64,000 nucleotides of DNA, from the NCBI RefSeq assembly GCF_002736205.1, contig NZ_CP024091.1:124001-188000 (forward strand). Reading direction: 5' to 3'. The position numbers and the translations under genes were made by a program. Shown piece by piece: positions 35,343-44,530 of this stretch. The notes beneath the pieces were generated by a model. The model did not search any database. It was not told where the DNA came from and saw only the letters and a list, made by a program, of their open reading frames with translations. Numbering within the stretch: the first letter of the stretch is position 1; each line of letters begins with the position of its first letter. The DNA is from Pedobacter ginsengisoli (lineage in GTDB: Bacteria; Bacteroidota; Bacteroidia; Sphingobacteriales; Sphingobacteriaceae).

Positions 35343-36833
35343 TTATTTTACCCACCAAACTTGCTGGTTTATTTTATCGTTACCTGCACCGAACTGGGAT
35401 TCAATTGCTTTTGAAACATTTTCCCTGTTGTTGTCGTATTCAGACTGAGGATAAATCCAACGGTAAGGGATGGTAACCCCGGCAGGACGACGGAAATCAG
35501 GGTATCCGGTTCTAAGGTTATCGTAAAATGCACTCCAACCCGATTGGAAAAAGGTTCTTAAATACTTTTGAGTAATTATCTGCTCCATTTTTTGGGCAGT
35601 GGTTGTACTCAAAGCAAAGTTGTTTACGGGTAATGCTAAGTATTCATTTGCTTTTTCTTCGGTTAAGTAGGCCTCGTAACCTTTAACATAAGTTTGATAG
35701 AATTTAAAGGATGCTTTAACCCCGTTTTTGTAGTGCTGGTTAGCATCGCCGGTAATCCAGTTTCTTACAATTCCTTCGGCAATAATGAATTCTTGTTCCG
35801 AGTAGCCCATTAGTACCAAAGGTTCATTGGTAGGGTTGCTTGGAAAACGGTCGTTTACTTTAGATACTTTACCTGCTGCGGCCTTAATACTGGTTTCGGC
35901 ATATGGAGCTGCAGGGTCTCCACCTTCGTATGATGTGAAATCATTAATTGGCTTGCCTGCCTCTTTACCGATTTTTGTTTGTGTACAATACAGGAATAAA
36001 CGCGGGTCTTTTCTGTTTTGCAGGTGCTCTATAAAAGTAGATGCCATAAACATACCAGATCCGAAACCGCTTGAGTTAAATTCCGGATAGCGGTTTCCTT
36101 CCTGATCCAGGAATATCAACTGGCCATCGCCATCGGCTTCTGTATTGCCTAAAATTGGCTCGCTTTGTACAATCTGGGCAAAGGTTTCTTTAACTTTCAG
36201 ATCATTGTCGCTTTCTTTTTTCGATAAGGTCATCAATACCTTTAATCTGAAAGAGTTAACCAGCCTGCGCCATTTAGCTGCATCACCTTTGTAAATGATA
36301 TCACCGGCAATAATTACATTCAGGCCTTTAAGCATGTTGTTTGCTTCGTCAAGTTCTTTAAGGATGCCTTGGAACACAGTTTTCTGATTGTCGTAAACAG
36401 GAGGGGTGTAGCCAGCCTGATCTTCTCCTTTTAGGGCTTGATTGTAAGGGATATCGCCAAAAGTAAGGGTTAGGTTGTAAAAATAATAAGCTCTAAAGAA
36501 TTTGGCCAGGGCGATGTAGGAGTTATCGTTAATACGGGTGGCTTCTTCTATCATCTTGGTTACATTTCTAAGAGAGGAGTAAGGGCCAAAATCGCCTCTT
36601 CCCCATTTAAAATACTGGCCTTCGCTTTCTCCATCTGTTTGCACCAGCATACGTGTGGCGTATAAAGGCGATGTACCGCTGTAGGCACGGAAGGTATCCC
36701 ATTCAATTTTTGTAAGCAAAAGCTGAGGGTGGGTTTGGGTAGGTTTGTTGGGGTCTATGTTCATCAAATCCTGGTCCTTACATGACGACATAAGGAGCAC
36801 CCCGGCTATTAAACTATATATTAATTTTTTCAT
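35343..36833 (-). CDS. SusD/RagB family lipoprotein, SusD-like_2 type (locus 3)
   Basis: This 496-residue protein has lipobox LLMSSC (Cys18) followed by KDQDLMNIDPNKPTQTHPQLLLTKIEW, the start of the SusD-like_2 branch rather than of classical SusD. Typical later parts include AKFFRAYYFYNLTLTFGDIPYNQAL, DPRLFLYCTQ, LMGYSEQEFIIAEGI and RPAGVTIPYRWIYPQSEYDNN, ending QQVWWVK. It pairs with the SusC encoded 28 bp upstream. This branch is often found in loci that lack glycoside hydrolases, in line with the phospholipase next door. A hairpin terminator follows it. Confidence 0.93.
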   Translation of the reverse strand: MKKLIYSLIAGVLLMSSCKDQDLMNIDPNKPTQTHPQLLLTKIEWDTFRAYSGTSPLYATRMLVQTDGESEGQYFKWGRGDFGPYSSLRNVTKMIEEATRINDNSYIALAKFFRAYYFYNLTLTFGDIPYNQALKGEDQAGYTPPVYDNQKTVFQGILKELDEANNMLKGLNVIIAGDIIYKGDAAKWRRLVNSFRLKVLMTLSKKESDNDLKVKETFAQIVQSEPILGNTEADGDGQLIFLDQEGNRYPEFNSSGFGSGMFMASTFIEHLQNRKDPRLFLYCTQTKIGKEAGKPINDFTSYEGGDPAAPYAETSIKAAAGKVSKVNDRFPSNPTNEPLVLMGYSEQEFIIAEGIVRNWITGDANQHYKNGVKASFKFYQTYVKGYEAYLTEEKANEYLALPVNNFALSTTTAQKMEQIITQKYLRTFFQSGWSAFYDNLRTGYPDFRRPAGVTIPYRWIYPQSEYDNNRENVSKAIESQFGAGNDKINQQVWWVK

Positions 36834-36861
36834 TATTCTTTTGTTTTAAATGTGATAGCTG

Positions 36862-39800
36862 TTAAAGTTTTACACTTAGTGAGAAGCCGATAAATCTTGC
36901 AGATGGATCTTGCAGGTTATTGTCGTCACCATAATCAGGATCTAGTAATGGCATTTTCTTCCACATTAATGGGTTGTAGCTGTATGCAGATACGTGAACA
37001 GATTTTAAGCTGCCCATTTTTATAACCTTTGCAAGGTCATAGCCTACAGATATTCTTCTTAATTTGAAGAATGAGCGATCAAAAACGTTAGCGAATTTCT
37101 TGTTTTCATCTTCAGTAACCCTGGCCTGGTATGGATAGATCTGACTCCATGTTTGCCAGTTTACAGCAGTTGTGTTTTTCTTATAAGTACGTGTATCAGA
37201 AAGTACGTTTCCGTTTACATCTCTTTTAAGTTCGCCACCGGTAATTACTACACCTTCTGGAATGTAAATTGCTTTTCCGGCTGCGTATTCTGCGTCTCTG
37301 AATTCAACAGAGCTAGGATGTTTACCACCCCACCACATTTTTTCGATAGTTACAGAGCGCATAACACCACCCCATGCACCGTCGATATCGATATTTACAT
37401 CAAAACCTTTTATCATGAATTTGTTTTGCAAACCTAAACGCCAGCTTGGATCGCTGTGACCAAGGTTTACGTTAAAATTATCTCTGGTAGGAAGGCCGGT
37501 GTTTGGATCTAAAATTACCTCGCCTGTGGCACTTTTTTGCCATACTGTTCCATAAAAGCTGTCAGCTCTTTCGTTTAATTTAAGGTCGCCAAATTTAGCC
37601 TGGTTGTTATAAATTTCGGTTAATTTCTTTACAGAGGTGCTCCAGTTTGCAGCAATGTCCCATCTAAAATTCTGAGTTTTTACGGCGTTATAATTGGCCA
37701 TTATTTCCAGACCTTGTGTTTTATATTTGTTGCCGTTTACCTTACGTGTTTTAAAACCAGATGCCTCTGATGTGCTTAAATCTATGATCTGGTTCTCGTC
37801 TATTACATTGTAATAGGTAAATTCCAGACCCACTTTTTTAACTAACGAAGTAGATAAACCAACCTCGTATGATGTAGATTTTTCTGGATTAATATTAGGA
37901 TTGATAATGCCATTAGGGTAGCTAACAGATGGTATAGATCCGTAAGTAACATCTTTTGTATAAGTAGAAAAGATACTGTATGGGGCAAGGTCGTTTGATA
38001 CTTTTGCCCATGAGGTGTAAAGTTTTAAATAATCAAGAGCTTTAGGCATTTTAATATAATCTGAAACCATAGTACTTAACGATGCAGATGGATAGAAATA
38101 TGATCTGTTCTCTTTTGCAAGGGTTGACGACCAGTCATTTCTGCCGGTTACGTTTAGGTAAACTGCATTAAATAAATCAAAGTTTGCTGATCCGTATACA
38201 CTTCGGATTGATTTCTGCTCCAGGTAATTTGTAGCCTGTACAGGGCCTTGAGTATTGTTTAAACTGTAAACAAAAGGAACAATTAAACCGTCGCTTGATG
38301 CGTATTCCTGTTGTATGTCTCTGTTAAAGGTTGAAGCACCCGCGTTTAATGTGAAGGTTAGGTCTTTTGATATTTCTTTGTTGTATGAAGCAAGAAAATC
38401 CAGGTCGACATTCATTTGCGAATTGTTCCACATTTTGTAATCGCCATTTCTTGAATCGCCGTAGTTCATGTACGATTTAGGGCTTTTCATGTTATCGAAC
38501 GATTTGTTTTCGCGGCCTGATGCTCTTGCCTGCAAACTTAGATCAGGCGTTACCTGCCACCTAAGTTTTGCCTGTGCATTTAATACATTTCTATCTGTTG
38601 ATTGTGTAAGTTCTTCGGAAGCGAAATATGGGTTGTTGTACCAGGCGTAGTTATAATTGGCTTGTCTGTAACCTTCCATACCCGGAACATACATGTGGTC
38701 TCTAAGGTCTTTACCATTAACATCATCACCCATCCATATTAAGATGGTGTACATGTGGTTTTTAGGTCCGTATCCGTAACGTGGATAATTTGGCGAGCTA
38801 ACTTTGTTGTATGATAAGGTAGCGTCTAATTGGAGGTTGCTGGTAAGGTTAAATGAAGAGTTAAAGTTCATGCCGCCTGTTGTAAGTGAGGTGTTTGGCA
38901 CCTGGCCTCTTTGAAATGAATATTTACCCGAAGCATAAAATTGTGCTTTAGCACCTTTGTAGGCTACAGAAAAATCATTGTTGGTTACTATTCCGGGTCT
39001 AAGAAAATCGTTTAAGTTGTCGTGTCTAACCCAGTCAGTAGGTACTCTTTCGTACTTAGATTTATCATCATAAATAGTTCCCTTAACATTTCCATACCAT
39101 TGTATGGTTTCTCCGGTTTGCTTGTTTCTGATAGGGCTGTTCCATTGTGCAATTTTAACACCTGGCTGGAACTTGGGACCCCAGATCATATCACCATCAG
39201 AGATACCACCGTCTTCGCCGTCCCAGAATTCATATTTTCCGTTTGATCCGTTTCCGTATTCAGTTTGTGTTTTTGGAAATACAGTGAAACCGGCTGTAAC
39301 CATATTGTTGGTATTGATGTTGATTTCCAATCCGTCATTTTCGGCATTTTTTGTGGTGATTAGTATTGCACCGTTTTTACCTCTTGAACCGTACAAAGCT
39401 GATGCTGTTGTACCTTTTAATACGTTTATGTTGGCAATATTATCGCCAGAAACATCAAAAAAGTCTGTTTCAACAGGAATCCCATTAATTACAATAAGTG
39501 GGTTTTTACCTCTTAAAGAAAAGCTTGGTGCCTGGAACATCCCTGTTGGGTTGTTTACTGTTAAACCTGCAACTTGTCCGGATAGGGCATTACCAATGTT
39601 CATTGTTTTTGATTCTGACAATACATCAAGTTTTACTTCCTGTGTTGCGTATCCTATTTTTTTCTTTTGCTGTTTAATACCTATTGCGGTTACTACTACC
39701 TCGCCAAGTGTTTTAGAATCTTCTTGTAAGATAATGTCTAATTGGGCTTTACCTGCTACCGGTGCATTTTGCGAAATGTAGCCCAGGTAAGTAAAGGAAA

Positions 39801-40005
39801 GTGTTGCGTCTGCTGCTGCCGGAATGCTGTATTTTCCTTCGAAATCTGTAACTGTAGCCTTTTTGGCATTTACTACACTTACGCTAACGCCGGGTATGCC
39901 TACACCCCTGGTGTCTTTTACGACCCCTTTAATGAGATTTTGTGCTATAGCTGCCTGAGCGAAGAAGAGGCATATAACACTAAATAAAAGTAGTTTTCTT
40001 TTCAT
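36862..40005 (-). CDS. SusC/RagA family TonB-linked transporter (locus 3)
   Basis: This 1047-residue protein has a signal peptide (LLLFSVICLFFAQAAIAQ), a carboxypeptidase-regulatory-like domain (about 24-100), the signature LGEVVVTAIGIKQQKKKIGYATQEV, a plug with SFSLRGKNPLIVINGIPVET and SALYGSRGKNGAILITTKN, and a barrel. It ends in LSLSVKL, with Leu in place of the usual terminal Phe. There is no STN domain and no local sigma factor. A well-formed -33/-7 promoter and an overlapping inverted repeat lie just upstream, so control is likely by a regulator encoded elsewhere. susD follows after 28 bp. Confidence 0.95.
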   Translation of the reverse strand: MKRKLLLFSVICLFFAQAAIAQNLIKGVVKDTRGVGIPGVSVSVVNAKKATVTDFEGKYSIPAAADATLSFTYLGYISQNAPVAGKAQLDIILQEDSKTLGEVVVTAIGIKQQKKKIGYATQEVKLDVLSESKTMNIGNALSGQVAGLTVNNPTGMFQAPSFSLRGKNPLIVINGIPVETDFFDVSGDNIANINVLKGTTASALYGSRGKNGAILITTKNAENDGLEININTNNMVTAGFTVFPKTQTEYGNGSNGKYEFWDGEDGGISDGDMIWGPKFQPGVKIAQWNSPIRNKQTGETIQWYGNVKGTIYDDKSKYERVPTDWVRHDNLNDFLRPGIVTNNDFSVAYKGAKAQFYASGKYSFQRGQVPNTSLTTGGMNFNSSFNLTSNLQLDATLSYNKVSSPNYPRYGYGPKNHMYTILIWMGDDVNGKDLRDHMYVPGMEGYRQANYNYAWYNNPYFASEELTQSTDRNVLNAQAKLRWQVTPDLSLQARASGRENKSFDNMKSPKSYMNYGDSRNGDYKMWNNSQMNVDLDFLASYNKEISKDLTFTLNAGASTFNRDIQQEYASSDGLIVPFVYSLNNTQGPVQATNYLEQKSIRSVYGSANFDLFNAVYLNVTGRNDWSSTLAKENRSYFYPSASLSTMVSDYIKMPKALDYLKLYTSWAKVSNDLAPYSIFSTYTKDVTYGSIPSVSYPNGIINPNINPEKSTSYEVGLSTSLVKKVGLEFTYYNVIDENQIIDLSTSEASGFKTRKVNGNKYKTQGLEIMANYNAVKTQNFRWDIAANWSTSVKKLTEIYNNQAKFGDLKLNERADSFYGTVWQKSATGEVILDPNTGLPTRDNFNVNLGHSDPSWRLGLQNKFMIKGFDVNIDIDGAWGGVMRSVTIEKMWWGGKHPSSVEFRDAEYAAGKAIYIPEGVVITGGELKRDVNGNVLSDTRTYKKNTTAVNWQTWSQIYPYQARVTEDENKKFANVFDRSFFKLRRISVGYDLAKVIKMGSLKSVHVSAYSYNPLMWKKMPLLDPDYGDDNNLQDPSARFIGFSLSVKL

Positions 40006-40018
40006 GTTTGAGTTTGAT

Positions 40019-40052
40019 TTTTACAGCGCAAATCTAGGGGGGTGCTGTAAAA
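40019..40052. promoter_or_regulatory. Inverted repeat overlapping the locus 3 susC promoter
   Basis: TTTTACAGC (40019-40027) and GCTGTAAAA (40044-40052) are perfect 9-bp inverted arms 16 bp apart. One arm lies between the -33 and -7 boxes and the other just beyond the -7 box, so a bound protein would block the promoter. The regulator is not in this window. Confidence 0.5.
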
Positions 40053-40056
40053 TCAA
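40029..40056 (-). promoter_or_regulatory. Putative promoter of locus 3 susC
   Basis: On the minus strand TTG (plus 40054-40056), a 17-bp spacer and TAGATTTG (plus 40029-40036) match the Bacteroidetes -33/-7 consensus. The susC start is 23 bp downstream. It is the clearest promoter in the window. Confidence 0.6.
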
Positions 40057-40157
40057 TATGAAAATGGGATTATGGTTTTGTGATTATGGGTTAAACTAAT
40101 TGTTAAGGGTGTATTAGGTTTCTGTTCTCTGTGAACGGCGATGTTGTTTTATTTCTG

Positions 40158-40165
40158 TAAATTTG
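40158..40165 (+). promoter_or_regulatory. Putative -7 box of the DEAD-box-like gene
   Basis: TAAATTTG fits TAnnTTTG and lies 29 bp before the GTG start. No clear TTG at the right distance upstream. Confidence 0.35.
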
Positions 40166-40194
40166 CAGCCATTACAATTTAATATTAGGAAACT

Positions 40195-41487
40195 GTGTCG
40201 TTAGATAAATTAAAACTAAGCAAGCCGCTGGTAACAGCAATGAATGATGCCGGATATATTTCTGCTAAAGAAATTCAGGCTAAAGCCTTATCCAGAATAA
40301 TTGGCGGGCAAGATATTATTGCTGTTGGACCAGAGGGCTGTGGTAAAACTACAACCTATGTGCTTGGGGTTTTAATGCGTTTAAAATACAGTACCGATGA
40401 AGCTCCTAAAGTATTGATTCTTGTTCCTGATCAGGAACGTGTACTTGCTGTAATTGAAGAGTTCAGGCTTTTAAGTAAAAACCGCAACCTGCGCATTATA
40501 GGTTTGTATGGCACTGGAGGGATGGATGAAGTGATACAGGAACTGCTTGATGGGATTGATATTGTTGTTGCTACACCTACAAGAGCACGTGCGGTATATT
40601 TAAAGCTTGGCCTTAACTTAAACAGATTACAGATGCTGATTGTTGATGATGCCGAGGTAATTGTAAAACAAGGGATGCAGTTGCCTGTTTGTGAATTGGC
40701 AAGAAGTGCAGGTAAGGTTCAGCATTTAATTTTCACTACTGTTGTTCATGATAAACTGAATCATATGATTGATCAGTTTATGAATTTTCCTGCCACTTTA
40801 GAGGTTGAAGATTTAGGGGACAGTAAGGCGGTAACACATGAGCTTTTGTTATATCAGGTTCCTAATTTTAAAACGAAAGTAAATTTATTGAACCTGCTGC
40901 TTCGTGATGATGAGGTGTTTGATAAGGTAGTAGTATTTGTGAATTCGAGATTGACCGCGCAAAAGCTTAGCAAAAGTTTACATTCGGCAAAACCCGGTGT
41001 TGTTTCTTTGTTGAACCCTTTGTTTTTTGATGAAGAAGGATTTGATCATTTAGATGATTTTAAAGATACACCTGAAGCGAGGGTTTTAATTGTAGCAAAT
41101 GAGGGTTCAGCAAATGTAAACCTATCGGGTATTCCATTTATATTCCATTTCGAGGTTCCTGAACAAAAAGAATTGTTTTTAAGTCGTGTAGTAAAATCAG
41201 GATCGGAAGATATTGTAGCCATTACTTTTGCTACTGATATGGAGTTGGTGGATTTAAGAAAAATTGAACAATCATTAGGGGCTAAAATTCCGGTTATGGA
41301 TTTGCCTGAAGATTTGGTAGTTGATAAAGTTGTTAAAACTACAGCAAAGATTAAAACTGTAAAAGAAAATACAGATTTACCTAAAGGCGGTGGTGCTTTT
41401 CATGAAAAAAAGGAAAGCAATGCTAAAGATTACAACTACGGAATAGGGCAGAAGGCTAAGATGACTATGAAAAAGAAACACAGTTAG
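40195..41487 (+). CDS. Degenerate DEAD-box RNA helicase-like protein
   Basis: This 430-residue protein has two RecA-like domains and a Lys-rich tail (about 385-430), the overall plan of a DEAD-box helicase. The GTG start is chosen because no ATG lies upstream in frame and LDKLKLSKPLVTAMNDAGY is the normal N-terminus. Walker A is present (GPEGCGKT, 45-52). Motif II is D-D-A-E (151-154) instead of D-E-A-D, motif III is FTT instead of SAT, and motif VI (usually HRxGRxGR) reads SRVVKSGSE, without the arginines used in ATP hydrolysis. It may bind ATP or RNA without true unwinding. Its stop overlaps the convergent sulfotransferase stop. Confidence 0.85.
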   Translation: MSLDKLKLSKPLVTAMNDAGYISAKEIQAKALSRIIGGQDIIAVGPEGCGKTTTYVLGVLMRLKYSTDEAPKVLILVPDQERVLAVIEEFRLLSKNRNLRIIGLYGTGGMDEVIQELLDGIDIVVATPTRARAVYLKLGLNLNRLQMLIVDDAEVIVKQGMQLPVCELARSAGKVQHLIFTTVVHDKLNHMIDQFMNFPATLEVEDLGDSKAVTHELLLYQVPNFKTKVNLLNLLLRDDEVFDKVVVFVNSRLTAQKLSKSLHSAKPGVVSLLNPLFFDEEGFDHLDDFKDTPEARVLIVANEGSANVNLSGIPFIFHFEVPEQKELFLSRVVKSGSEDIVAITFATDMELVDLRKIEQSLGAKIPVMDLPEDLVVDKVVKTTAKIKTVKENTDLPKGGGAFHEKKESNAKDYNYGIGQKAKMTMKKKHS

Positions 41488-42887
41488 TTTTCTATATATG
41501 GCGCTAACTTTTCTTTAGGTATAAACTCTACACGATAAGGCATAATACTGCTTTTGAGCATCCACAGAAAGGTTCCTTTGAAATTGGTAAGCACTACGGT
41601 ATGTCTTTTTGAGGTACATTGCAGAATTGTAGTATCGGCTATCAGGTAAGAGCTTCCCATACGATCGTTATAGATTTCCTGAGGGAGTTTTGTTTCAGTT
41701 ATTAGCTGCGCTGTTTTTTGGGTTTCATTTAGCTTAAATATTAGTGTTCTTGATAGTTTTTTGCTGGTGCCATTGTCGAACAGCATCAGATTACCCTGAT
41801 TATTCATATGGACAGAGTGGCCTTGGTCAAAGGTGCTTCCTTCAGGCATTTTAAAGTCGCCATCTTTACCAAATTTCCAGATCACTTTGCCTGTTTTTGA
41901 GTCTAATTTCCAGATTTGTCCGTTATTGTAAAAAGAGATGATGTAATTGCCATCCTTATCGAAGTTTAAGCTATTGGCATGCATCCAGTCTTTTTTATCC
42001 CTCATTAAATTTTTGTCTTTAAGTGGGTCAAGCTCATCAAATACTTTCCAGCTCCATACTTTTTTGCCATTTCTATCCAGTACCAGAATACCATCGCTCT
42101 TTACGGTGTCTTGTTTGCTGCCACCATACTTGCTCAGGTCCATTATTTTTTGTTCAACGCAAAGGGTAACTACCTGATTTTGCTTGTTTAATATAATTTC
42201 GTGATGTATGGTTTGCTTAAAATCTTTTTCGCCTTTTTTTAGGTGAAGCAGTGTATCACCGTTTAAGGAAACTTCCAGTATTTCATTGCCATAACTTGTT
42301 GGATATTCATCATTGCCAAGTATTGAGAGCATGGTATTGTTTTGGGTAAAGTGTGTGGTTTTAAAACCTGTTCCATCTACCTGATGGTACCATTTTATTG
42401 CACCTTTAGCATCTATGATGAAAATTATGCCCGGTATTTCTCGTCTGTAGATGAGCATGTAACCTTCTTTAAAAGAGGTCGGAATTACTTTAGGGTCCGG
42501 AGCGTAAACTTTAAAAAAGTCCTGAATCCACATTGGGAAATCCGGTGTTTTAAAGTCGTATGTTTTGCTTATTGCTTTGCATTTGCTGTTCTGCGTAATT
42601 ACGCGGTACTGGTACTCTTGTTTCGGATTTAAGTTGGTCATCACTATTCGGTGATGCTTTTTGTTTATTGAAACAGGTGTTCTTGATATTTTCTTTTCTT
42701 TTCCTTTTATCCAGTATTCTATTGAAACATTTAAAGGAGTTTTGAGCTCAACATCTGCATGGACCCTTAAACTATTTCTATCAGGAGCGCTGAGTTTTAT
42801 CTCTGTAATTTGCTGTTCGCACTGGTTAGAGCAGGCACTTAACAGAAATAAAAGGAATACAGGAATCAGCCTCTTAATAAATAGCAT
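41484..42887 (-). CDS. Arylsulfotransferase (ASST)-like lipoprotein (locus 4)
   Basis: The start is placed at the ATG of MLFIKRLIPVFLLFLLSACS, a lipoprotein signal with lipobox LLSAC; the frame runs upstream to 42953, but that would bury the signal. The 467-residue product has a fibronectin-like N-terminal strand region (ITEIKLSAPDRNSLRVHADVEL) and then a beta-propeller with repeated G-x-I-x-W-x-(W/F) blades. These include WMHANSLNFDKDGNYIISFYNNGQIWKLDSKTGKVIWKFG and DQGHSVHMNNQGNLMLFDNG. The WMHANSL block matches the catalytic His region of PAPS-independent arylsulfate sulfotransferases. It is 38 bp beyond a terminator after susD of locus 4. Substrate unknown. Confidence 0.8.
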   Translation of the reverse strand: MLFIKRLIPVFLLFLLSACSNQCEQQITEIKLSAPDRNSLRVHADVELKTPLNVSIEYWIKGKEKKISRTPVSINKKHHRIVMTNLNPKQEYQYRVITQNSKCKAISKTYDFKTPDFPMWIQDFFKVYAPDPKVIPTSFKEGYMLIYRREIPGIIFIIDAKGAIKWYHQVDGTGFKTTHFTQNNTMLSILGNDEYPTSYGNEILEVSLNGDTLLHLKKGEKDFKQTIHHEIILNKQNQVVTLCVEQKIMDLSKYGGSKQDTVKSDGILVLDRNGKKVWSWKVFDELDPLKDKNLMRDKKDWMHANSLNFDKDGNYIISFYNNGQIWKLDSKTGKVIWKFGKDGDFKMPEGSTFDQGHSVHMNNQGNLMLFDNGTSKKLSRTLIFKLNETQKTAQLITETKLPQEIYNDRMGSSYLIADTTILQCTSKRHTVVLTNFKGTFLWMLKSSIMPYRVEFIPKEKLAPYIEN

Positions 42888-42936
42888 ATGGATGGTTTTA
42901 GAAGTTGTACAAGGTAATGTGAAATTGTATAGAAAC

Positions 42937-42978
42937 AAAAAATCGGGATACAATACCTTTTTATGGCTGTATCCCGAT
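42937..42978 (-). terminator. Intrinsic terminator between susD and the sulfotransferase gene (locus 4)
   Basis: ATCGGGATACA (42942-42952) pairs perfectly with TGTATCCCGAT (42968-42978) around a 15-nt loop. On the minus strand the stem is followed by a T6 run (plus A-run 42937-42942). It begins 15 nt after the susD stop. Confidence 0.85.
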
Positions 42979-42993
42979 CTGATGTGTTAATTG

Positions 42994-44511
42994 TTAAAGT
43001 CTTCCTGCATTGTTCAAGTTCGAATTTAGATCAACCTGAGTTTGAGGATAAGGGAAATATCTATGTTTGGCAATATCTATTGAAGCTGGTTTTCCAATAG
43101 ATTTTAAATAGCCGTTAACTACTTCCTGGTATTTACCCATACGGATTAAATCTGCTCTGCGTTTGCATTCAAAGAAGAATTCCCAACCACGTTCCTGTAG
43201 AATTTTGTCGCGAAGGGTTTCTTTAGTATAAGTGCCCGGAGCACCAAGTAATGTTGCTTTTGAGCGTGCTTTTACAGAATTAATCAAATCTATACTAGCC
43301 TGGGTAGGCCCGTTTACTTCGTTTAATGCTTCTGCTTTGCAAAGTACAATATCTGCATAACGAAGAATTGGAATGCCGTGGCCATCGTAATATGTTTTAG
43401 AACCGGCAGGATCTGCATATTTTTTGGTAGCTACATCTGGCAGGTAATATTTACCGGCCGGTGGTGTAGTTTGGCCGGCAGGGGCCTGCATGTATTGTAA
43501 GCCATCAGTACCTTTGTAATCATAAAAGAACATTTCACGACGCTCATCATTTGGTGCGTATGAGTTCCAGAAGCTCCAGCTTACAGCATAATATTGCCAG
43601 CGATCTGTTACAACCGGGTTGTTTAACGGCCCAAAGTGGTTCATTAGCTCTGTTCCATCATTTAAAGCATCAGCCAATGCACTGAAAATAGATTCTTTAC
43701 ACCATTTGTTGCTTTCTGCAAAAAGGCCGGCATAAGATGGGAATAATTCATATTGATGCAAGTCTTCTATTTTTTGAATAGTTTCTAAAGCTTTTTGCCA
43801 CTGATGCTCGCGCATGTATAGTTTGGTAAGTAATGAAAGTGCGGCGCCTTTAGTAACACGTCCAACATCATTAGTAGGGTAAATTGCTTTTCCTTCGTAG
43901 TTTACCGGCAGGTTTGCTGCTGCTGTTTCGAGATCATTAATTAAGAAAGTATTAATGGTTTCAAGACTTGCAGGAGGTGTTTTTGCCGTATAGTCAGGAT
44001 TTTTCATTTCTTCCTCTGTAATCAGGATAACAGGGCCAAATTCATCAGTTAAGTCAATATAAGCCAATGCTCTCAAAAATTTGATCTCTGAGAAATACTG
44101 GTTTGTTTGTGCTTCTGTTAGCGTTTTGATTTTAGGGATGTTAGCTAAAGCATTATTTGCATCGGCAATTAGTTTGTATTGATGCTGGTATGCAAAGTTT
44201 AGGTATTTGTTATTGGTAGACCATTGCGCGTCTGAAAGTTGTGAGATATCACCAGACTGAAAAGAGTGACCAATATCAGTAGTAAAGTCTGTGATGGCCA
44301 TTTGGAAGCCCGCATAATATTGGTAAGAGTCACTAATTCCGCTTGGTTGTTTTAAACGGGCATAAACCCCGTTTACAGCAGCCACTGCATCTGCTTTAGT
44401 TTGGAAAGCATTAGCTTCGGTAAGTATGCTGTATACATTAGGTTCTGCAGTGTTTTTACATGAAGCAAGACCTATTAAACAAGCTGATAATAAAATTATA
44501 GTACGTTTCAT
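42994..44511 (-). CDS. SusD/RagB family substrate-binding lipoprotein (locus 4)
   Basis: This 505-residue protein starts at the ATG of MKRTIILLSACLIGLASCKN (lipobox LASC, Cys18); an in-frame TTG three codons earlier is ignored. Landmarks are FQTKADAVAAVNGVYARLKQ, EIKFLRALAYIDLTDEFGPVILIT, GRVTKGAALSLLTKLYMREHQW, GIPILRYADIVLCKAEALNEVNG and ERGWEFFFECKRRADLIRMGKY. This is the classical SusD plan. It pairs with the SusC encoded 19 bp upstream. A strong terminator lies directly after it, before the sulfotransferase-like gene. Confidence 0.95.
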   Translation of the reverse strand: MKRTIILLSACLIGLASCKNTAEPNVYSILTEANAFQTKADAVAAVNGVYARLKQPSGISDSYQYYAGFQMAITDFTTDIGHSFQSGDISQLSDAQWSTNNKYLNFAYQHQYKLIADANNALANIPKIKTLTEAQTNQYFSEIKFLRALAYIDLTDEFGPVILITEEEMKNPDYTAKTPPASLETINTFLINDLETAAANLPVNYEGKAIYPTNDVGRVTKGAALSLLTKLYMREHQWQKALETIQKIEDLHQYELFPSYAGLFAESNKWCKESIFSALADALNDGTELMNHFGPLNNPVVTDRWQYYAVSWSFWNSYAPNDERREMFFYDYKGTDGLQYMQAPAGQTTPPAGKYYLPDVATKKYADPAGSKTYYDGHGIPILRYADIVLCKAEALNEVNGPTQASIDLINSVKARSKATLLGAPGTYTKETLRDKILQERGWEFFFECKRRADLIRMGKYQEVVNGYLKSIGKPASIDIAKHRYFPYPQTQVDLNSNLNNAGRL

Positions 44512-44530
44512 AATTGACAATTGTAATAGG

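Noticed and set aside
39104..39781. 225-residue frame opposite susC of locus 3
   Set aside because: It lies wholly antisense to a strongly supported SusC gene and its translation shows no domain pattern.
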